In this document: in pieces, positions 1 through 13,057 of the stretch
How positions within the stretch are numbered: position 1 is the first letter of the stretch
Layout: the number at the start of each line of letters is the position of its first letter
Assembly: GCF_012985465.1 (NCBI RefSeq)
Contig: NZ_JAAQWN010000009.1
Coordinates: 62,001 to 126,000, forward strand
Reading direction: 5' to 3'
Length of the DNA: 64,000 bases
Source of the DNA: Pseudomonas sp. WS 5079
GTDB taxonomy: Bacteria > Pseudomonadota > Gammaproteobacteria > Pseudomonadales > Pseudomonadaceae
Notes under the pieces: model-generated
Told to the model about the DNA's origin: nothing
The model's input: the letters and a program-made list of their open reading frames with translations, nothing else
Databases searched by the model: none
Program-made: the position numbers and the translations under genes

Positions 1-255
1 CTGGAAGCCCAGAGTTGGCTGGGTCTCGCGGTCCTCGTCATGCACGGGGATCAGTGGCGTGGTGGAGTCGATAAACTCCTGCAAATCATGCTTGAGCTTG
101 TCGAGGTTGGCGCCGCACGCACGCAGGACCGTGGCGGCAGCTTCGTTATCCAAAAGTGCCAGCAGCAGGTGTTCGACGGTCATGAATTCATGACGCTTCG
201 AACGGGCCTCCTTGAAGGCAAGATTGAGGGTGACTTCGAGCTCGCGGTTTAACAT
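1..255 (-). CDS. clpA: ClpA, ATP-dependent Clp protease ATP-binding subunit (5' part only)
   Basis: Only the first 85 codons are in the window; the gene runs off the left edge. The protein begins MLNRELEVTLNLAFKEA and continues with the HEFMTVEHLLLALL segment of the Clp N-terminal domain, which docks the adaptor ClpS. ClpA is the AAA+ unfoldase that feeds substrates to ClpP. The ATG at 255 is chosen because the whole conserved N-terminus starts there. clpS lies 29 bp upstream in the same direction, the usual clpS-clpA order. The ATPase modules are outside the window and cannot be judged. Confidence 0.96.
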   Translation of the reverse strand, partial: MLNRELEVTLNLAFKEARSKRHEFMTVEHLLLALLDNEAAATVLRACGANLDKLKHDLQEFIDSTTPLIPVHDEDRETQPTLGFQ

Positions 256-284
256 AGCTTCACCTCATACCCAAGTGGTCGGAG

Positions 285-653
285 TTAACCGTCCTTCTCG
301 ATTTCACAGAGTAGCGGATGCTGGCTTTCCCTGGCGTACTGGTTGACCTGCATGGCCTTGGTCTCGGCGATGTCGCGGGTAAACACTCCACATACTGCCC
401 GTCCTTCTGTGTGAACGGCCAGCATTACCTTGGTCGCCAACTCGCGGTTCAGATTAAAAAACACCTCGAGCACTTCGACGACGAAATCCATCGGCGTGTA
501 GTCATCATTGAACAAAACCACCTTGTACATCGGCGGCGCCTGTAAAGCAGGCTTGGCCTCCTGAACAGCGATGCCTGCAGAACCGTCATCGTCTTCTAGA
601 TGATCCGGGCGATCCTGATTGAATGTTAGTCGAATCTGGCTGAATGCATGCAT
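285..653 (-). CDS. clpS: ClpS, adaptor of the ClpAP protease
   Basis: A 122-residue protein. ClpS binds the ClpA N-domain and delivers N-degron substrates. After a variable acidic N-terminal tail (residues 15-35) comes the ClpS core, with the [20 protein letters not shown] motif that forms the N-degron pocket, then [17 protein letters not shown] start at the ATG at 653 ([11 protein letters not shown]), which matches the usual Pseudomonas N-terminus; an ATG at 680 would add nine unconserved residues, and neither start has a good Shine-Dalgarno. It sits just upstream of clpA and is divergent from cspD. Confidence 0.95.
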   Translation of the reverse strand: MHAFSQIRLTFNQDRPDHLEDDDGSAGIAVQEAKPALQAPPMYKVVLFNDDYTPMDFVVEVLEVFFNLNRELATKVMLAVHTEGRAVCGVFTRDIAETKAMQVNQYARESQHPLLCEIEKDG

Positions 654-733
654 GGAAAGAAAGGTTCGTCTGTTGTGCATTTACAGTGATGGGGGCGACC
701 TGTCAGAAATTCAACTCCGACCGACTGGTCACC

Positions 734-761
734 TTGACTATCGGCAAAACGGTGTTACAAC
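734..761 (+). promoter_or_regulatory. candidate sigma70 promoter of cspD
   Basis: TTGACT at 734-739 and TACAAC at 756-761 are separated by 16 bp, about 115 bp upstream of the cspD start. The leader that follows holds two small palindromes (CCCACAGTGGG near 770, CTGGA/TCCAG near 833-848), which would suit a structured cold-shock-family leader. Sequence match only. Confidence 0.35.
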
Positions 762-877
762 CAATAGAACCCACAGTGGGTAAAAAAGGTCCGCGCAGTC
801 AACCTTATTTATTCGGGTTAGGACGGATAAACTGGATGATACTCCAGTGATGGAGTCTGGTGCAGAGGGATATGGGT

Positions 878-1177
878 ATGTCTGGCGTCAAGATCAGTGG
901 CAAGGTCAAATGGTTCAACAATGCCAAGGGGTACGGCTTCATTAATGAAGACGGCAAGGAAGAAGACCTTTTTGCGCATTATTCGGCAATTGCCATGGAG
1001 GGCTATAAAACGCTGAAAGCAGGTCAATTGGTGTCCTTTGAAATCATCCAGGGGCCCAAGGGCCTGCATGCTGTAGCTATCAGTGCAGCAGGCGCGACCG
1101 CACCCGGGAAACAGCACGAAGACAAGCACAACAATAAAGGTAAACCCGCTCATTCCAAAGAGCAGCAAACGGCCTGA
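878..1177 (+). CDS. cspD: CspD-like cold-shock-domain protein
   Basis: A 99-residue protein whose first 70 residues are a complete cold-shock domain: GKVKWFNNAKGYGFI carries the RNP1 motif (KGYGFI) and DLFAHYSAI carries RNP2. These OB-fold proteins bind single-stranded DNA or RNA; CspD of E. coli inhibits replication in stationary phase. The ATG at 878 is preferred because AGAGGGA at 864-870 sits 7 bp upstream; the upstream GTG (860) and ATG (872) have poor spacing. Beyond the domain is a tail of about 28 residues rich in Lys, His, Gln and Asn, longer than the compact Csp proteins. The location next to clpSA is conserved for cspD. Confidence 0.9.
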   Translation: MSGVKISGKVKWFNNAKGYGFINEDGKEEDLFAHYSAIAMEGYKTLKAGQLVSFEIIQGPKGLHAVAISAAGATAPGKQHEDKHNNKGKPAHSKEQQTA

Positions 1178-1193
1178 TCAGCCACTGCGCATT

Positions 1194-1233
1194 AAAAAAC
1201 GGCCACCCTGAGCTATCAGGATGGCCGTTTTTT
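1194..1233. terminator. bidirectional terminator between cspD and icd
   Basis: A stem CGGCCA-C-CCTGA / TCAGG-A-TGGCCG around a GCTA loop is flanked by six A on the left and six T on the right. It can therefore end both the rightward cspD and the leftward icd transcripts; the genes converge here. Confidence 0.9.
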
Positions 1234-1245
1234 ATAGCCTTCGAC

Positions 1246-2502
1246 TTACATATGTGAAATCAGCGCATCACCGAAACCCGACGACGACACCAACTTGGCG
1301 CCGTCCATCAGACGCTCGAAGTCATAGGTCACGGTCTTGGCCGAAATCGCCCCGTTGGTGCCCTTGATGATCAGGTCGGCCGCCTCGGTCCAGCCCATGT
1401 GGCGCAGCATCATTTCCGCCGACAGAATCAGCGAACCCGGGTTGACCTGGTCCTTGCCGGCGTATTTTGGCGCAGTACCGTGGGTGGCTTCGAACATTGC
1501 CACGGTGTCGGACAGGTTGGCGCCCGGCGCAATACCGATGCCGCCCACTTCTGCCGCCAGGGCGTCGGAGAGATAGTCACCGTTGAGGTTGAGGGTGGCG
1601 ATCACGTCGTATTCGGCCGGGCGCAGCAGGATCTGCTGGAGCATGGCGTCGGCAATCGCATCCTTGACCACTACATTGCGGCCAGTGCGCGGGTTCTTGA
1701 ACTGCATCCACGGCCCGCCATCAAGCAGGGTTGCGCCGAACTCTTCGGCCGCCACTTCGTAGGCCCATTCCTTGAAGGCACCTTCGGTGAACTTCATAAT
1801 GTTGCCTTTGTGCACGATGGTCAGCGACTCACGGTCGTTATCCACTACATATTGCAGGGCCTTGCGCGCCAGGCGCTTGGTGCCCTCTTTGGAAACCGGC
1901 TTGATGCCAATCCCGCAATCCTGGTCGAAACGAATCTTGGTAACACCCATCTCTTCCTTGAGGAACTTGATGACCTTGATGGCCTCAGGCGAACCGGCCT
2001 TCCACTCGATGCCGGCGTAAATATCCTCGGAGTTCTCACGGAAGATGGTCATGTCCACATCGCCAGGCTTCTTGACCGGGCTTGGCACACCTTCGAACCA
2101 ACGCACCGGACGCAGACATACATACAGGTCCAGTTGCTGGCGCAGGGCCACGTTCAGCGAGCGGATACCACCACCGACCGGCGTGGTCAGCGGGCCCTTG
2201 ATGGAAACTACGTAGTCCTTGACCGCGTCCAGGGTTTCCTGGGGCAGCCAGGTGTCCTGGTCGTAAACTTGAGTCGCCTTCTCGCCGGCATACACCTCCA
2301 TCCAGGAGATTTTGCGCTTGCCGCCGTAAGCCTTGTTAACAGCTGCATCGACCACCTTAATCATCACCGGGCTGATGTCGACGCCAATACCGTCACCTTC
2401 GATGAAGGGAATGATCGGGTTGTCAGGAACATTGAGAGAATGGTCTGCGTTGACGGTGATTTTGTCGCCGACTGCCGGAACCTGAATCTTCTTGTATCCC
2501 AT
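1246..2502 (-). CDS. icd: NADP-dependent isocitrate dehydrogenase, dimeric type
   Basis: A 418-residue enzyme converting isocitrate to 2-oxoglutarate and CO2 with NADP, in the TCA cycle. The start [13 protein letters not shown] has GGAG six bases upstream; the reading frame stays open further 5' but without conserved residues. [20 protein letters not shown] contains the serine that AceK phosphorylates in enteric Icd, plus substrate-binding arginines. The segment [19 protein letters not shown] carries the Lys-Tyr pair that selects NADP. Length and motifs match E. coli Icd. A second, unrelated isozyme (idh) is divergent from it, so flux at the glyoxylate branch point is likely shared between the two. 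Confidence 0.97.
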   Translation of the reverse strand: MGYKKIQVPAVGDKITVNADHSLNVPDNPIIPFIEGDGIGVDISPVMIKVVDAAVNKAYGGKRKISWMEVYAGEKATQVYDQDTWLPQETLDAVKDYVVSIKGPLTTPVGGGIRSLNVALRQQLDLYVCLRPVRWFEGVPSPVKKPGDVDMTIFRENSEDIYAGIEWKAGSPEAIKVIKFLKEEMGVTKIRFDQDCGIGIKPVSKEGTKRLARKALQYVVDNDRESLTIVHKGNIMKFTEGAFKEWAYEVAAEEFGATLLDGGPWMQFKNPRTGRNVVVKDAIADAMLQQILLRPAEYDVIATLNLNGDYLSDALAAEVGGIGIAPGANLSDTVAMFEATHGTAPKYAGKDQVNPGSLILSAEMMLRHMGWTEAADLIIKGTNGAISAKTVTYDFERLMDGAKLVSSSGFGDALISHM

Positions 2503-5223
<2,721 letters not shown>

Positions 5224-5231
5224 TGCGCTGA

Positions 5232-5301
5232 TGTGACGATGCTTGATTGATCGTCACACCACAGGAAAATCCGGAACCCGAAGGGGTTCCGGATTTTTTT
5301 T
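5232..5301 (+). terminator. tandem hairpins ending idh
   Basis: The first hairpin is TGTGACGAT/ATCGTCACA (5232-5258). The second is AATCCGGAACC/GGTTCCGGATT (5268-5294) followed by eight T. The second is a textbook intrinsic terminator; the first has no U tract and may protect the 3' end. Confidence 0.9.
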
Positions 5302-5385
5302 GCGCTTTTTTCCGCAAGTGGGCGCAGGACTTGCTTTGTGTTTTTGCTCAAGCCATTTCAGAAAACAACAAATAAGGAAGTCTTT

Positions 5386-6603
5386 ATGCAAAGAGCTCAC
5401 TTCCAGGCGCTGGCCTGGGCCTCGGCAATCGTCCTGCTGACCGCCTGCGCGAGCCACTCGCCACCCTACCCGCATGCACAGGAGCCGATTGGCGACGTGC
5501 ATACCATGTACGATGGCAAACTCAGCCCCGACGCCGCCGTCAGCACCTTTCGCAATATCGACCGCTTGTTTCCGGTGCGCACCATCAAGGCCGGCGGCCA
5601 CCCTTTCCCACTGCCGCACAGCAGCCGGGCGCTGGGACCGGTTGCGTTCGATTACGAAGGCAAACGCTATAGCCTTGATGACTACGTCACCCTCAACCGG
5701 GTAACAGGCCTGCTGGTGATCAAGGACGGCCAAGTCGTTACTGAACGCTACGAAAAAGGTAATACCGCCGAAACCCGCTGGATGTCGATGTCGGTGGCCA
5801 AGTCGATTACATCCACCCTCGTCGGCGCGGCCTTGCAGGACGGTTCGATCAAGAGCCTGGATGACAAAGTGACCCAGTATTTGCCTGCACTGGCCGGCAG
5901 CGGCTACGACCAGGCCACCGTACGCCAGGTGCTGGCGATGCGTTCGGGGGTCAAATGGAGTGAGAAATACGCCGACCCGACGTCGGATCGACGCATGATG
6001 CTCAAGCTGCAGACCGAACAAGTGCCCGGCTCCGCCCTCAAGTTCATGGCGAGCCTGCCCAGCGCCGCGCCGCCTGGCACCCGCACCAACTACAGCACTG
6101 GCGAGACACAAGTGCTCGGCCAACTGGTCAGCGCCGCCGTGGGCAAGCCCCTGGCGAACTACCTCAGCGAGAAAATCTGGGCGCCCTATGGCATGCAGAC
6201 CGATGCGAACTGGTGGCTCGACGGTCCGAACGGCAACGAAGTGGGCGGCAGCGGCATCAGCGCAACACTGGAAGATTACGGGCGCTTCGGACAGTTCGTA
6301 CTCAGTGGCGGAAAAGCCGGCGACAAGCAAGTACTGCCCAAAGGCTGGATGAGCTTTGCCAGCGCCACTACCGGCACCGATGCCGCCTACGGTGACTTTG
6401 CCTCCATGTGGTGGCCGGCCTGGACTGCCGCGTCAAAAGCCGACAAAGCCTTCACAGCTGCCGGCATTTTCGGCCAGTTCATCTACATAAACCCTACGCA
6501 AAACGTGGTGATCGTCGTGTGGCAAGCGCAGACCAAAGCCACCGGCGGCGAAGTCATTGACGACATGGTCGCCTTCGACGCCATCACCAAGGCCGCCCGG
6601 TAA
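5386..6603 (+). CDS. lipoprotein serine hydrolase, class C beta-lactamase family
   Basis: A 405-residue protein. The ATG at 5386 has AAGGAAG five bases upstream. Residues 1-21 are a lipoprotein signal with lipobox LTAC, Cys21 being the lipidated residue, so the enzyme is probably anchored in the cell envelope facing the periplasm. The beta-lactamase-type motifs are S136-V-A-K139 (catalytic Ser and Lys) and Y236-S-T in place of Y-x-N. The spacing resembles 6-aminohexanoate-dimer hydrolase-like and esterase-like members rather than true AmpC, so antibiotic resistance should not be assumed. Substrate unknown. It is flanked by housekeeping genes and seems monocistronic. Confidence 0.85.
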   Translation: MQRAHFQALAWASAIVLLTACASHSPPYPHAQEPIGDVHTMYDGKLSPDAAVSTFRNIDRLFPVRTIKAGGHPFPLPHSSRALGPVAFDYEGKRYSLDDYVTLNRVTGLLVIKDGQVVTERYEKGNTAETRWMSMSVAKSITSTLVGAALQDGSIKSLDDKVTQYLPALAGSGYDQATVRQVLAMRSGVKWSEKYADPTSDRRMMLKLQTEQVPGSALKFMASLPSAAPPGTRTNYSTGETQVLGQLVSAAVGKPLANYLSEKIWAPYGMQTDANWWLDGPNGNEVGGSGISATLEDYGRFGQFVLSGGKAGDKQVLPKGWMSFASATTGTDAAYGDFASMWWPAWTAASKADKAFTAAGIFGQFIYINPTQNVVIVVWQAQTKATGGEVIDDMVAFDAITKAAR

Positions 6604-6673
6604 CCAAGCGCAACACCCGGCGGGCGCGCCTGTATGATGGGCGCCTGCCCCACTGATCGCTTGAGAGCCCTCC

Positions 6674-7120
6674 ATGACCTGGCAACCCCACATCACTGTC
6701 GCCACCATCGTCGAAGACAATGGCCGCTTCCTCATGGTCGAAGAGCTCAAGGGTGGCCGCGCCGTGCTCAACCAGCCTGCCGGCCATCTCGACCCTCACG
6801 AAACCCTGACCGAAGCCGCCGTGCGCGAAACCCTCGAAGAAACCGGCTGGGACGTCGAAGCCACCGGCATCGTCGGCATCTACCTGTACGCCGCCCCCAG
6901 CAATGGCGTGACCTACCAACGGGTGTGCTTCATCGCCAAGGCCCTGCGACACCACCCGGACTATCAACTGGACGAAGGTATCGTGCGCGCCCGCTGGCTG
7001 AGCCGTGACGAGCTGATAGCCTTGCGCGACGACTGGCGCAGCGAGTTGATCATCCGCTGTATCGATGACTATTTGGCCGGTCAGCGCCATAGTCTCGAGC
7101 TGATCCGCCCTTCTCTTTAG
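6674..7120 (+). CDS. nudJ: NUDIX hydrolase, NudJ-like phosphatase
   Basis: A 148-residue protein with a perfect NUDIX box at residues 37-59 (G-x5-E-x7-RE-x2-EE-x-G), the metal-binding site that hydrolyses nucleoside diphosphate derivatives. The N-terminal WQPHITVATIVEDNGRFLMVEE and the location directly upstream of mnmA match NudJ, which removes phosphate from nucleoside di- and triphosphates and from HMP-pyrophosphate in E. coli. The gap to mnmA is 59 bp. The family is certain; the exact substrate is by homology. Confidence 0.88.
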   Translation: MTWQPHITVATIVEDNGRFLMVEELKGGRAVLNQPAGHLDPHETLTEAAVRETLEETGWDVEATGIVGIYLYAAPSNGVTYQRVCFIAKALRHHPDYQLDEGIVRARWLSRDELIALRDDWRSELIIRCIDDYLAGQRHSLELIRPSL

Positions 7121-7179
7121 CCTTGCGGGCTCGGGCCTGCTAGAATCGCGTCCTTTTTCAAGACACCCGTTGAAATCCT

Positions 7180-8304
7180 ATGCGTGATCCAGCCCCTTCT
7201 GACACACAAAAGAAGCGCGTCATCGTCGGCATGTCCGGCGGCGTGGATTCTTCCGTTTCCGCCGTTCTGCTCATGGAGCAGGGTTATGAGGTGGAAGGCC
7301 TGTTCATGAAGAACTGGGAAGAAGACGATGGAACGGAATACTGCACCGCCATGGACGACCTGGCGGACGCCCAGGCCGTGTGCGACAAGATTGGCATCAA
7401 GCTGCACACCGCCAACTTTGCCGCCGAGTACTGGGACAACGTGTTCGAACATTTCCTGGCCGAATACAAGGCCGGTCGTACGCCGAACCCGGACATCCTG
7501 TGCAACCGCGAAATCAAGTTCAAGGCGTTCCTCGATTACGCCATGATCCTCGGCGCCGACCTGATTGCCACTGGCCACTACGTGCGCCGTCGCGATATCG
7601 ATGGCCGCACCGAATTGCTCAAGGGCCTGGACCCGAACAAGGACCAGAGTTACTTCCTGCACGCCGTGGGCGGTGAACAGATCGCCAAGACCCTGTTCCC
7701 GGTGGGCGAACTGGAAAAGCCCGAAGTGCGCAAGATCGCCGAGAAACATGGCCTGGCCACCGCCAAGAAAAAGGATTCCACCGGGATCTGCTTTATCGGC
7801 GAGCGCCGCTTCAGCGACTTCCTCAAGCAATACCTGCCAGCCCAGCCGGGCGAGATCAAGACCACCGAAGGCGAAGTCATCGGCCGTCACCACGGCCTGA
7901 TGTACCACACCATCGGCCAGCGCCAGGGCCTGGGTATCGGCGGCCTGAAAGACGCGGGGGAAGAGCCGTGGTACGTGCTGGTCAAGGATCTGGAACACAA
8001 CGTACTGATCGTCGGCCAGGGCAACGAGCATCCCCTGCTGTTCTCCGGCGCGCTGCTGGCTTCAGAGATTTATTGGGTCAACCCGATCGACCTGAGCAGC
8101 CCACGCCGCTTGACCGCCAAGGTGCGCTATCGCCAGAGCGACCAGCCCTGCACCCTGGAAAAAACCGCCAATGGCTACCGTGCCACGTTCGATGACCCGC
8201 AACGCGCGGTCACGCCCGGCCAGTCCGTGGTGTTCTACGACGGTGAGATCTGCCTGGGGGGCGGCGTGATTGAAGTCGCCGAACCCTGGAGCACCCCGGC
8301 ATGA
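7180..8304 (+). CDS. mnmA: tRNA-specific 2-thiouridylase MnmA
   Basis: A 374-residue enzyme that puts sulfur on U34 of the Lys, Glu and Gln tRNAs, receiving sulfur from the Tus relay. The PP-loop ATP-binding motif SGGVDSS is at residues 19-25; the catalytic cysteines are Cys108 (NPDILCN) and Cys204 (STGICFIG). Length is normal. Its stop overlaps the hflD start by four bases (ATGA), so the two are translationally coupled, the arrangement seen in most gammaproteobacteria. Confidence 0.97.
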   Translation: MRDPAPSDTQKKRVIVGMSGGVDSSVSAVLLMEQGYEVEGLFMKNWEEDDGTEYCTAMDDLADAQAVCDKIGIKLHTANFAAEYWDNVFEHFLAEYKAGRTPNPDILCNREIKFKAFLDYAMILGADLIATGHYVRRRDIDGRTELLKGLDPNKDQSYFLHAVGGEQIAKTLFPVGELEKPEVRKIAEKHGLATAKKKDSTGICFIGERRFSDFLKQYLPAQPGEIKTTEGEVIGRHHGLMYHTIGQRQGLGIGGLKDAGEEPWYVLVKDLEHNVLIVGQGNEHPLLFSGALLASEIYWVNPIDLSSPRRLTAKVRYRQSDQPCTLEKTANGYRATFDDPQRAVTPGQSVVFYDGEICLGGGVIEVAEPWSTPA

Positions 8305-8924
8305 GCCCGACCCAGGAGCAATTGACAGCACTGGGCGGGGTGTTTCTCGCCGCCGTGCTGGTGGACAAGATCGCAAAGACCGGCCAGGTGACCGAGGCAG
8401 GCCTGACCTGCATGCTCGGCAGCCTGCTGGTGGTCGACCCGAAGGACACCCTGGATGTGTACGGTGGCGATGACCTGAGCCTGCGCGAAGGTTATCGCGC
8501 GCTGATCGGCGCCCTCGAGCGCGACCCCAGCACCCTGCAGCGCGAGCCGCTGCGCTATGCGTTGTCGATGCTCGGCCTTGAGCGGCAACTGGCCAAGCGC
8601 GACGACCTGCTGGAAACCATCGGCAAGCGCCTGCCGCAGATCCAGTCCCAGGTAGAGCACTTCGGCCCGGCCCACGAGAACGTGATCGCGGCCTGTGGCG
8701 CCTTGTACCAGGACACCTTGAGCACCTTGCGCCAGCGGATCCAGGTCCACGGCGACATGCGCAACCTGCAACAACCCAACAACGCCTCGAAAATCCGCGC
8801 CCTGCTCTTGGCCGGTATCCGTTCAGCGCGGTTGTGGCGGCAGTTGGGCGGTCATCGTTGGCAGTTGGTCATCAGCCGACGCAAATTGCTCAAAGAGCTT
8901 TACCCGTTGATGCGCAACGAATAA
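8301..8924 (+). CDS. hflD: HflD, lysogenization regulator homologue
   Basis: A 207-residue, mostly helical protein of the HflD family (E. coli: peripheral inner-membrane protein that sequesters phage lambda CII). Recognised from the N-terminal [21 protein letters not shown] segment, length and position between mnmA and purB. It overlaps mnmA by four bases. The cellular role outside lambda biology is not settled; there is no phage gene in the window. Confidence 0.9.
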   Translation: MSPTQEQLTALGGVFLAAVLVDKIAKTGQVTEAGLTCMLGSLLVVDPKDTLDVYGGDDLSLREGYRALIGALERDPSTLQREPLRYALSMLGLERQLAKRDDLLETIGKRLPQIQSQVEHFGPAHENVIAACGALYQDTLSTLRQRIQVHGDMRNLQQPNNASKIRALLLAGIRSARLWRQLGGHRWQLVISRRKLLKELYPLMRNE

Positions 8925-8962
8925 GTCGCAGCCGCGGGCTATTTTCAAGCCGCTACGCGTAA

Positions 8963-10420
<1,458 letters not shown>

Positions 10421-10440
10421 TTGCGGCTTGATCCCTTGAG

Positions 10441-10467
10441 ACGCCCGGCAGCGCCGGGCGTTTTTAT
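10441..10467 (+). terminator. purB terminator
   Basis: ACGCCCGGC/GCCGGGCGT stem with a 2-base AG loop followed by TTTTTATT, 20 bp after the purB stop. Confidence 0.92.
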
Positions 10468-10504
10468 TCCCGTCTGAAAAGTGCTTTTTTTCAATAGGTT
10501 ACAC

Positions 10505-11674
10505 ATGAATCCTGATATTCCTCTTCAACTTCTGGGCGGCATCACGGCACGGGAATTCCTGCGCGACTACTGGCAGAAAAAACCGCTGCTGATCCGCCAG
10601 GCCATCCCTGATTTCGAAAGCCCGATCGACGCCGACGAACTGGCCGGCCTGGCGCTGGAAGAAGAAGTCGAGTCACGCCTGGTGATCGAGCACGGCGAGC
10701 GCCCATGGGAACTGCGCCGCGGCCCGTTTGCCGAAGACGCCTTCAGCACCCTGCCAGAGCGCGAGTGGACCCTGCTGGTGCAGGCGGTCGACCAGTTCGT
10801 ACCAGAAGTGGCCGAGTTGCTGGAGCAGTTCCGCTTCCTGCCAAGCTGGCGCATCGACGACGTGATGATCAGCTTTGCCGCCCCCGGTGGCAGCGTAGGC
10901 CCACACTTCGATAACTACGATGTGTTCCTGCTGCAAGCCCAGGGCAAGCGCAACTGGAAGATCGGCCAGATGTGCAGCTCGGAAAGCCCGCTGCTGCAAC
11001 ACGCCGACCTGCGCATCCTCGCCGAATTCGAAGAGAGCGCCGAATGGGTGCTGGAGCCGGGCGACATGCTCTACCTGCCGCCGCGCCTGGCGCACTTTGG
11101 CATCGCTGAAGATGACTGCATGACCTACTCGGTAGGCTTCCGCGCACCGAGCGCCGCTGAAGTGCTGACCCATTTCACCGACTTCCTCAGCCAGTACCTG
11201 ACAGATGAGGAGCGCTACACCGACGCCGACGCCCAGCCTGTCAGCGACCCGCACCAAATCCAGAGCGACGCCCTCGACCGCCTGAAAAGCCTGCTGGCCG
11301 AGCACATGAGCGACGAACGCATGCTGCTGACCTGGTTCGGCCAATTCATGACCGAGCCACGCTACCCGGAACTGGTCGCCGGCCCTGAAGAGCTGGCGCA
11401 GGATGAAGTCATCAGCAGCCTGGAAGACGGTGCAGTCCTGATCCGCAATCCGAGCGCACGTCTGGCCTGGTCGGAAGTGGACGACGATGTACTGCTGTTC
11501 GCCAGTGGCCAGAGCCGTTACCTGCCGGGCAAACTGCGCGAGCTGCTGAAGCTGATCTGCGCGGCCGACGCCCTGCACGTCGACAACCTGGGTCCGTGGC
11601 TGGCCGATGAAGATGGCCGCGACCTGCTGTGCGAACTGGTCAAGCAAGGAAGCCTGGGGTTTGCCGATGAATAA
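10505..11674 (+). CDS. roxA: 50S ribosomal protein L16 arginine hydroxylase RoxA (YcfD)
   Basis: A 389-residue JmjC-type Fe(II)/2-oxoglutarate oxygenase. RoxA/YcfD hydroxylates an arginine of ribosomal protein L16. The metal triad is visible: H134-F-D136 in GPHFDNYDVF and His197 in PPRLAHFGI. The C-terminal half carries the dimerisation and winged-helix segments typical of ribosomal oxygenases. I start at the ATG at 10505 (MNPDIPLQLLGG), with ATAGG upstream; a GTG at 10481 lies in the purB terminator tail. It overlaps the next gene by 8 bp. Confidence 0.93.
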   Translation: MNPDIPLQLLGGITAREFLRDYWQKKPLLIRQAIPDFESPIDADELAGLALEEEVESRLVIEHGERPWELRRGPFAEDAFSTLPEREWTLLVQAVDQFVPEVAELLEQFRFLPSWRIDDVMISFAAPGGSVGPHFDNYDVFLLQAQGKRNWKIGQMCSSESPLLQHADLRILAEFEESAEWVLEPGDMLYLPPRLAHFGIAEDDCMTYSVGFRAPSAAEVLTHFTDFLSQYLTDEERYTDADAQPVSDPHQIQSDALDRLKSLLAEHMSDERMLLTWFGQFMTEPRYPELVAGPEELAQDEVISSLEDGAVLIRNPSARLAWSEVDDDVLLFASGQSRYLPGKLRELLKLICAADALHVDNLGPWLADEDGRDLLCELVKQGSLGFADE

Positions 11675-12089
11675 AATTCACGTAAGTGTCGCAGACTGGC
11701 AAAAGGATATCGCCGAGATCCGGCGCATTCGTGAAGCGGTATTTATCGCTGAGCAATCGGTTCCACCTGAGCTGGAATGGGACGCAGACGACGCCGGGGC
11801 CATGCATTTCCTCGCATTCGAAGGCGACTTTCCGATTGGCACTGCGCGCCTGCTACCCAGCGGCGAGATCGGTCGCGTGTCGGTCCTCAAGGACTGGCGC
11901 GGGCTGAAAGTCGGCGACAAGCTGATGGAAGCAGTGATCGGCCAGGCCGAAAAACGCGGCCAGACCCGGCAGTTCCTCAGCGCACAGGTGTATGCCGCGC
12001 CGTTCTATGAGCGGCTGGGGTTCAAGATCGTCAGCGGGGAATTCCTGGAAGTCGGGATTCCCCATGTTGATATGGAGCGCGAAGGCTGA
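11667..12089 (+). CDS. GNAT family N-acetyltransferase
   Basis: A 140-residue single-domain GNAT protein. The ElaA/YjcF-like N-terminus (IRRIREAVFIAEQSVPPELEWD) precedes the acetyl-CoA-binding motif A region (EIGRVSVLKDWRGLKVGDKLMEAVI) and the FYERLGFKIVSGEFLEVGIPHVDM tail. Substrate not predictable. The ATG lies inside the roxA stop region (8-bp overlap), so it is translated from the roxA message. Confidence 0.88.
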   Translation: MNKIHVSVADWQKDIAEIRRIREAVFIAEQSVPPELEWDADDAGAMHFLAFEGDFPIGTARLLPSGEIGRVSVLKDWRGLKVGDKLMEAVIGQAEKRGQTRQFLSAQVYAAPFYERLGFKIVSGEFLEVGIPHVDMEREG

Positions 12090-12107
12090 CTTTAGACCCA
12101 GTCGCGC

Positions 12108-12193
12108 CCTTCGCGAGCAAGCCCGCTCCCACACTTGATCGAGCTCGACCTCTGAAATGTGGTCAAAAGTGGGAGCGGGCTTGCTCGCGAAGG
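12108..12193. repeat. REPIN, CGGGCTTGCTCGCGA class
   Basis: Two inverted 25-bp arms (12108-12132 and 12169-12193), perfectly complementary, around a 36-bp spacer. The arms carry the Pseudomonas REP core GTGGGAGCGGGCTTGCTCGCGAA. Confidence 0.93.
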
Positions 12194-12212
12194 CGTCATT
12201 AGCAGCCCCCCC

Positions 12213-12250
12213 AAAAAAAGGCCCTGCCATCCCCGATGCCAGGGCCTTTT
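12213..12250. terminator. terminator after roxA-GNAT
   Basis: AAAGGCCCTG-C-CATC / GATG-C-CAGGGCCTTT hairpin with one C/C mismatch, A-rich on the left and TTTT on the right, so it may work in both directions. Confidence 0.8.
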
Positions 12251-12331
12251 GCCGTCTACGATTCAACTCGCGCCCCTCCGGGCCGATAAACTGGCACCAT
12301 CAAGCCCAAATGACTTGCAGAGATAACGGAC

Positions 12332-13057
12332 ATGTCCCTACGCACCCTAGTCGCCAGCCTGCTCATGGCCGCCAGCTTTTCAGCAATGGCAGCCACTGAA
12401 GTCGTACCCCTGAACAACCGCACCAGCGCCGACCTGTTACCCGTGGCGCAGAATTTCATTGGCAAGGACGGCACGGTCAGCGCCTACGGCAATCAACTGA
12501 TCGTGAATGCCGAACCCGACAAGATCCAGGGCCTGCGCGCCCTGCTCACACAGCTGGACACCCCGTCCAAGCGCCTGCTGATCACCGTCGACATTAATGA
12601 GAACAATCAGCAGGCCAACCGCCAGGTCATTACCTACAGCACCGAAAGCCGAGAGGGCGGGATCCAGCAGATCCAGGCCAGCGAAGGTGTGCCCGCGCTG
12701 ATCCAGGTCGGCCAGAGCGTCCCCCTGACCACCACCCAGCCCGACGCCTACGGCCGCCCGCAAAACCAGACCCAGTACCGCAACGTCACCCAGGGCTTCT
12801 ACGTGACCGCCAGCGTCACCGGCGAGACCGTGCACCTGAGCATCAGCACCAATCGTGACCGCATGAGCCAGGAACGTCCCGATGTAGTGAACGTGCAAAG
12901 TACCGACACAACCGTCAGCGGGCGCCTGGGCGAGTGGATCACCCTGGCCGGCATCAATCGCCAGACCCAGGCCGACAAACAGGGCACAACCCGCACCTAC
13001 TCGACCCAGGGCCGGGATGACCTGACAGTGCGGGTCAAAGTCGAGACCTTGAACTGA
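12332..13057 (+). CDS. exported secretin/TonB short N-terminal-domain-like protein
   Basis: A 241-residue protein with a Sec signal peptide (residues 1-20, cleavage after SAMA). Residues 22-90 (VVPLNNRTSADLLPVAQNFIGKDGTVSAYGNQLIVNA) resemble the N1/Nolw-type ring-building domain of secretins. The C-terminal part (GQSVPL, then GEWITLAGINRQ) resembles the edge of the secretin core but is far too short to form a pore. I see no type II/III secretion or pilus gene nearby. A stand-alone periplasmic protein of unknown role. Confidence 0.7.
   Translation: MSLRTLVASLLMAASFSAMAATEVVPLNNRTSADLLPVAQNFIGKDGTVSAYGNQLIVNAEPDKIQGLRALLTQLDTPSKRLLITVDINENNQQANRQVITYSTESREGGIQQIQASEGVPALIQVGQSVPLTTTQPDAYGRPQNQTQYRNVTQGFYVTASVTGETVHLSISTNRDRMSQERPDVVNVQSTDTTVSGRLGEWITLAGINRQTQADKQGTTRTYSTQGRDDLTVRVKVETLN

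Noticed and set aside
5386-6603. Possible antibiotic-resistance beta-lactamase.
   Set aside because: It has S-x-x-K but Y-S-T in place of Y-x-N and a lipoprotein signal; closer to 6-aminohexanoate-dimer hydrolase or esterase-like relatives.
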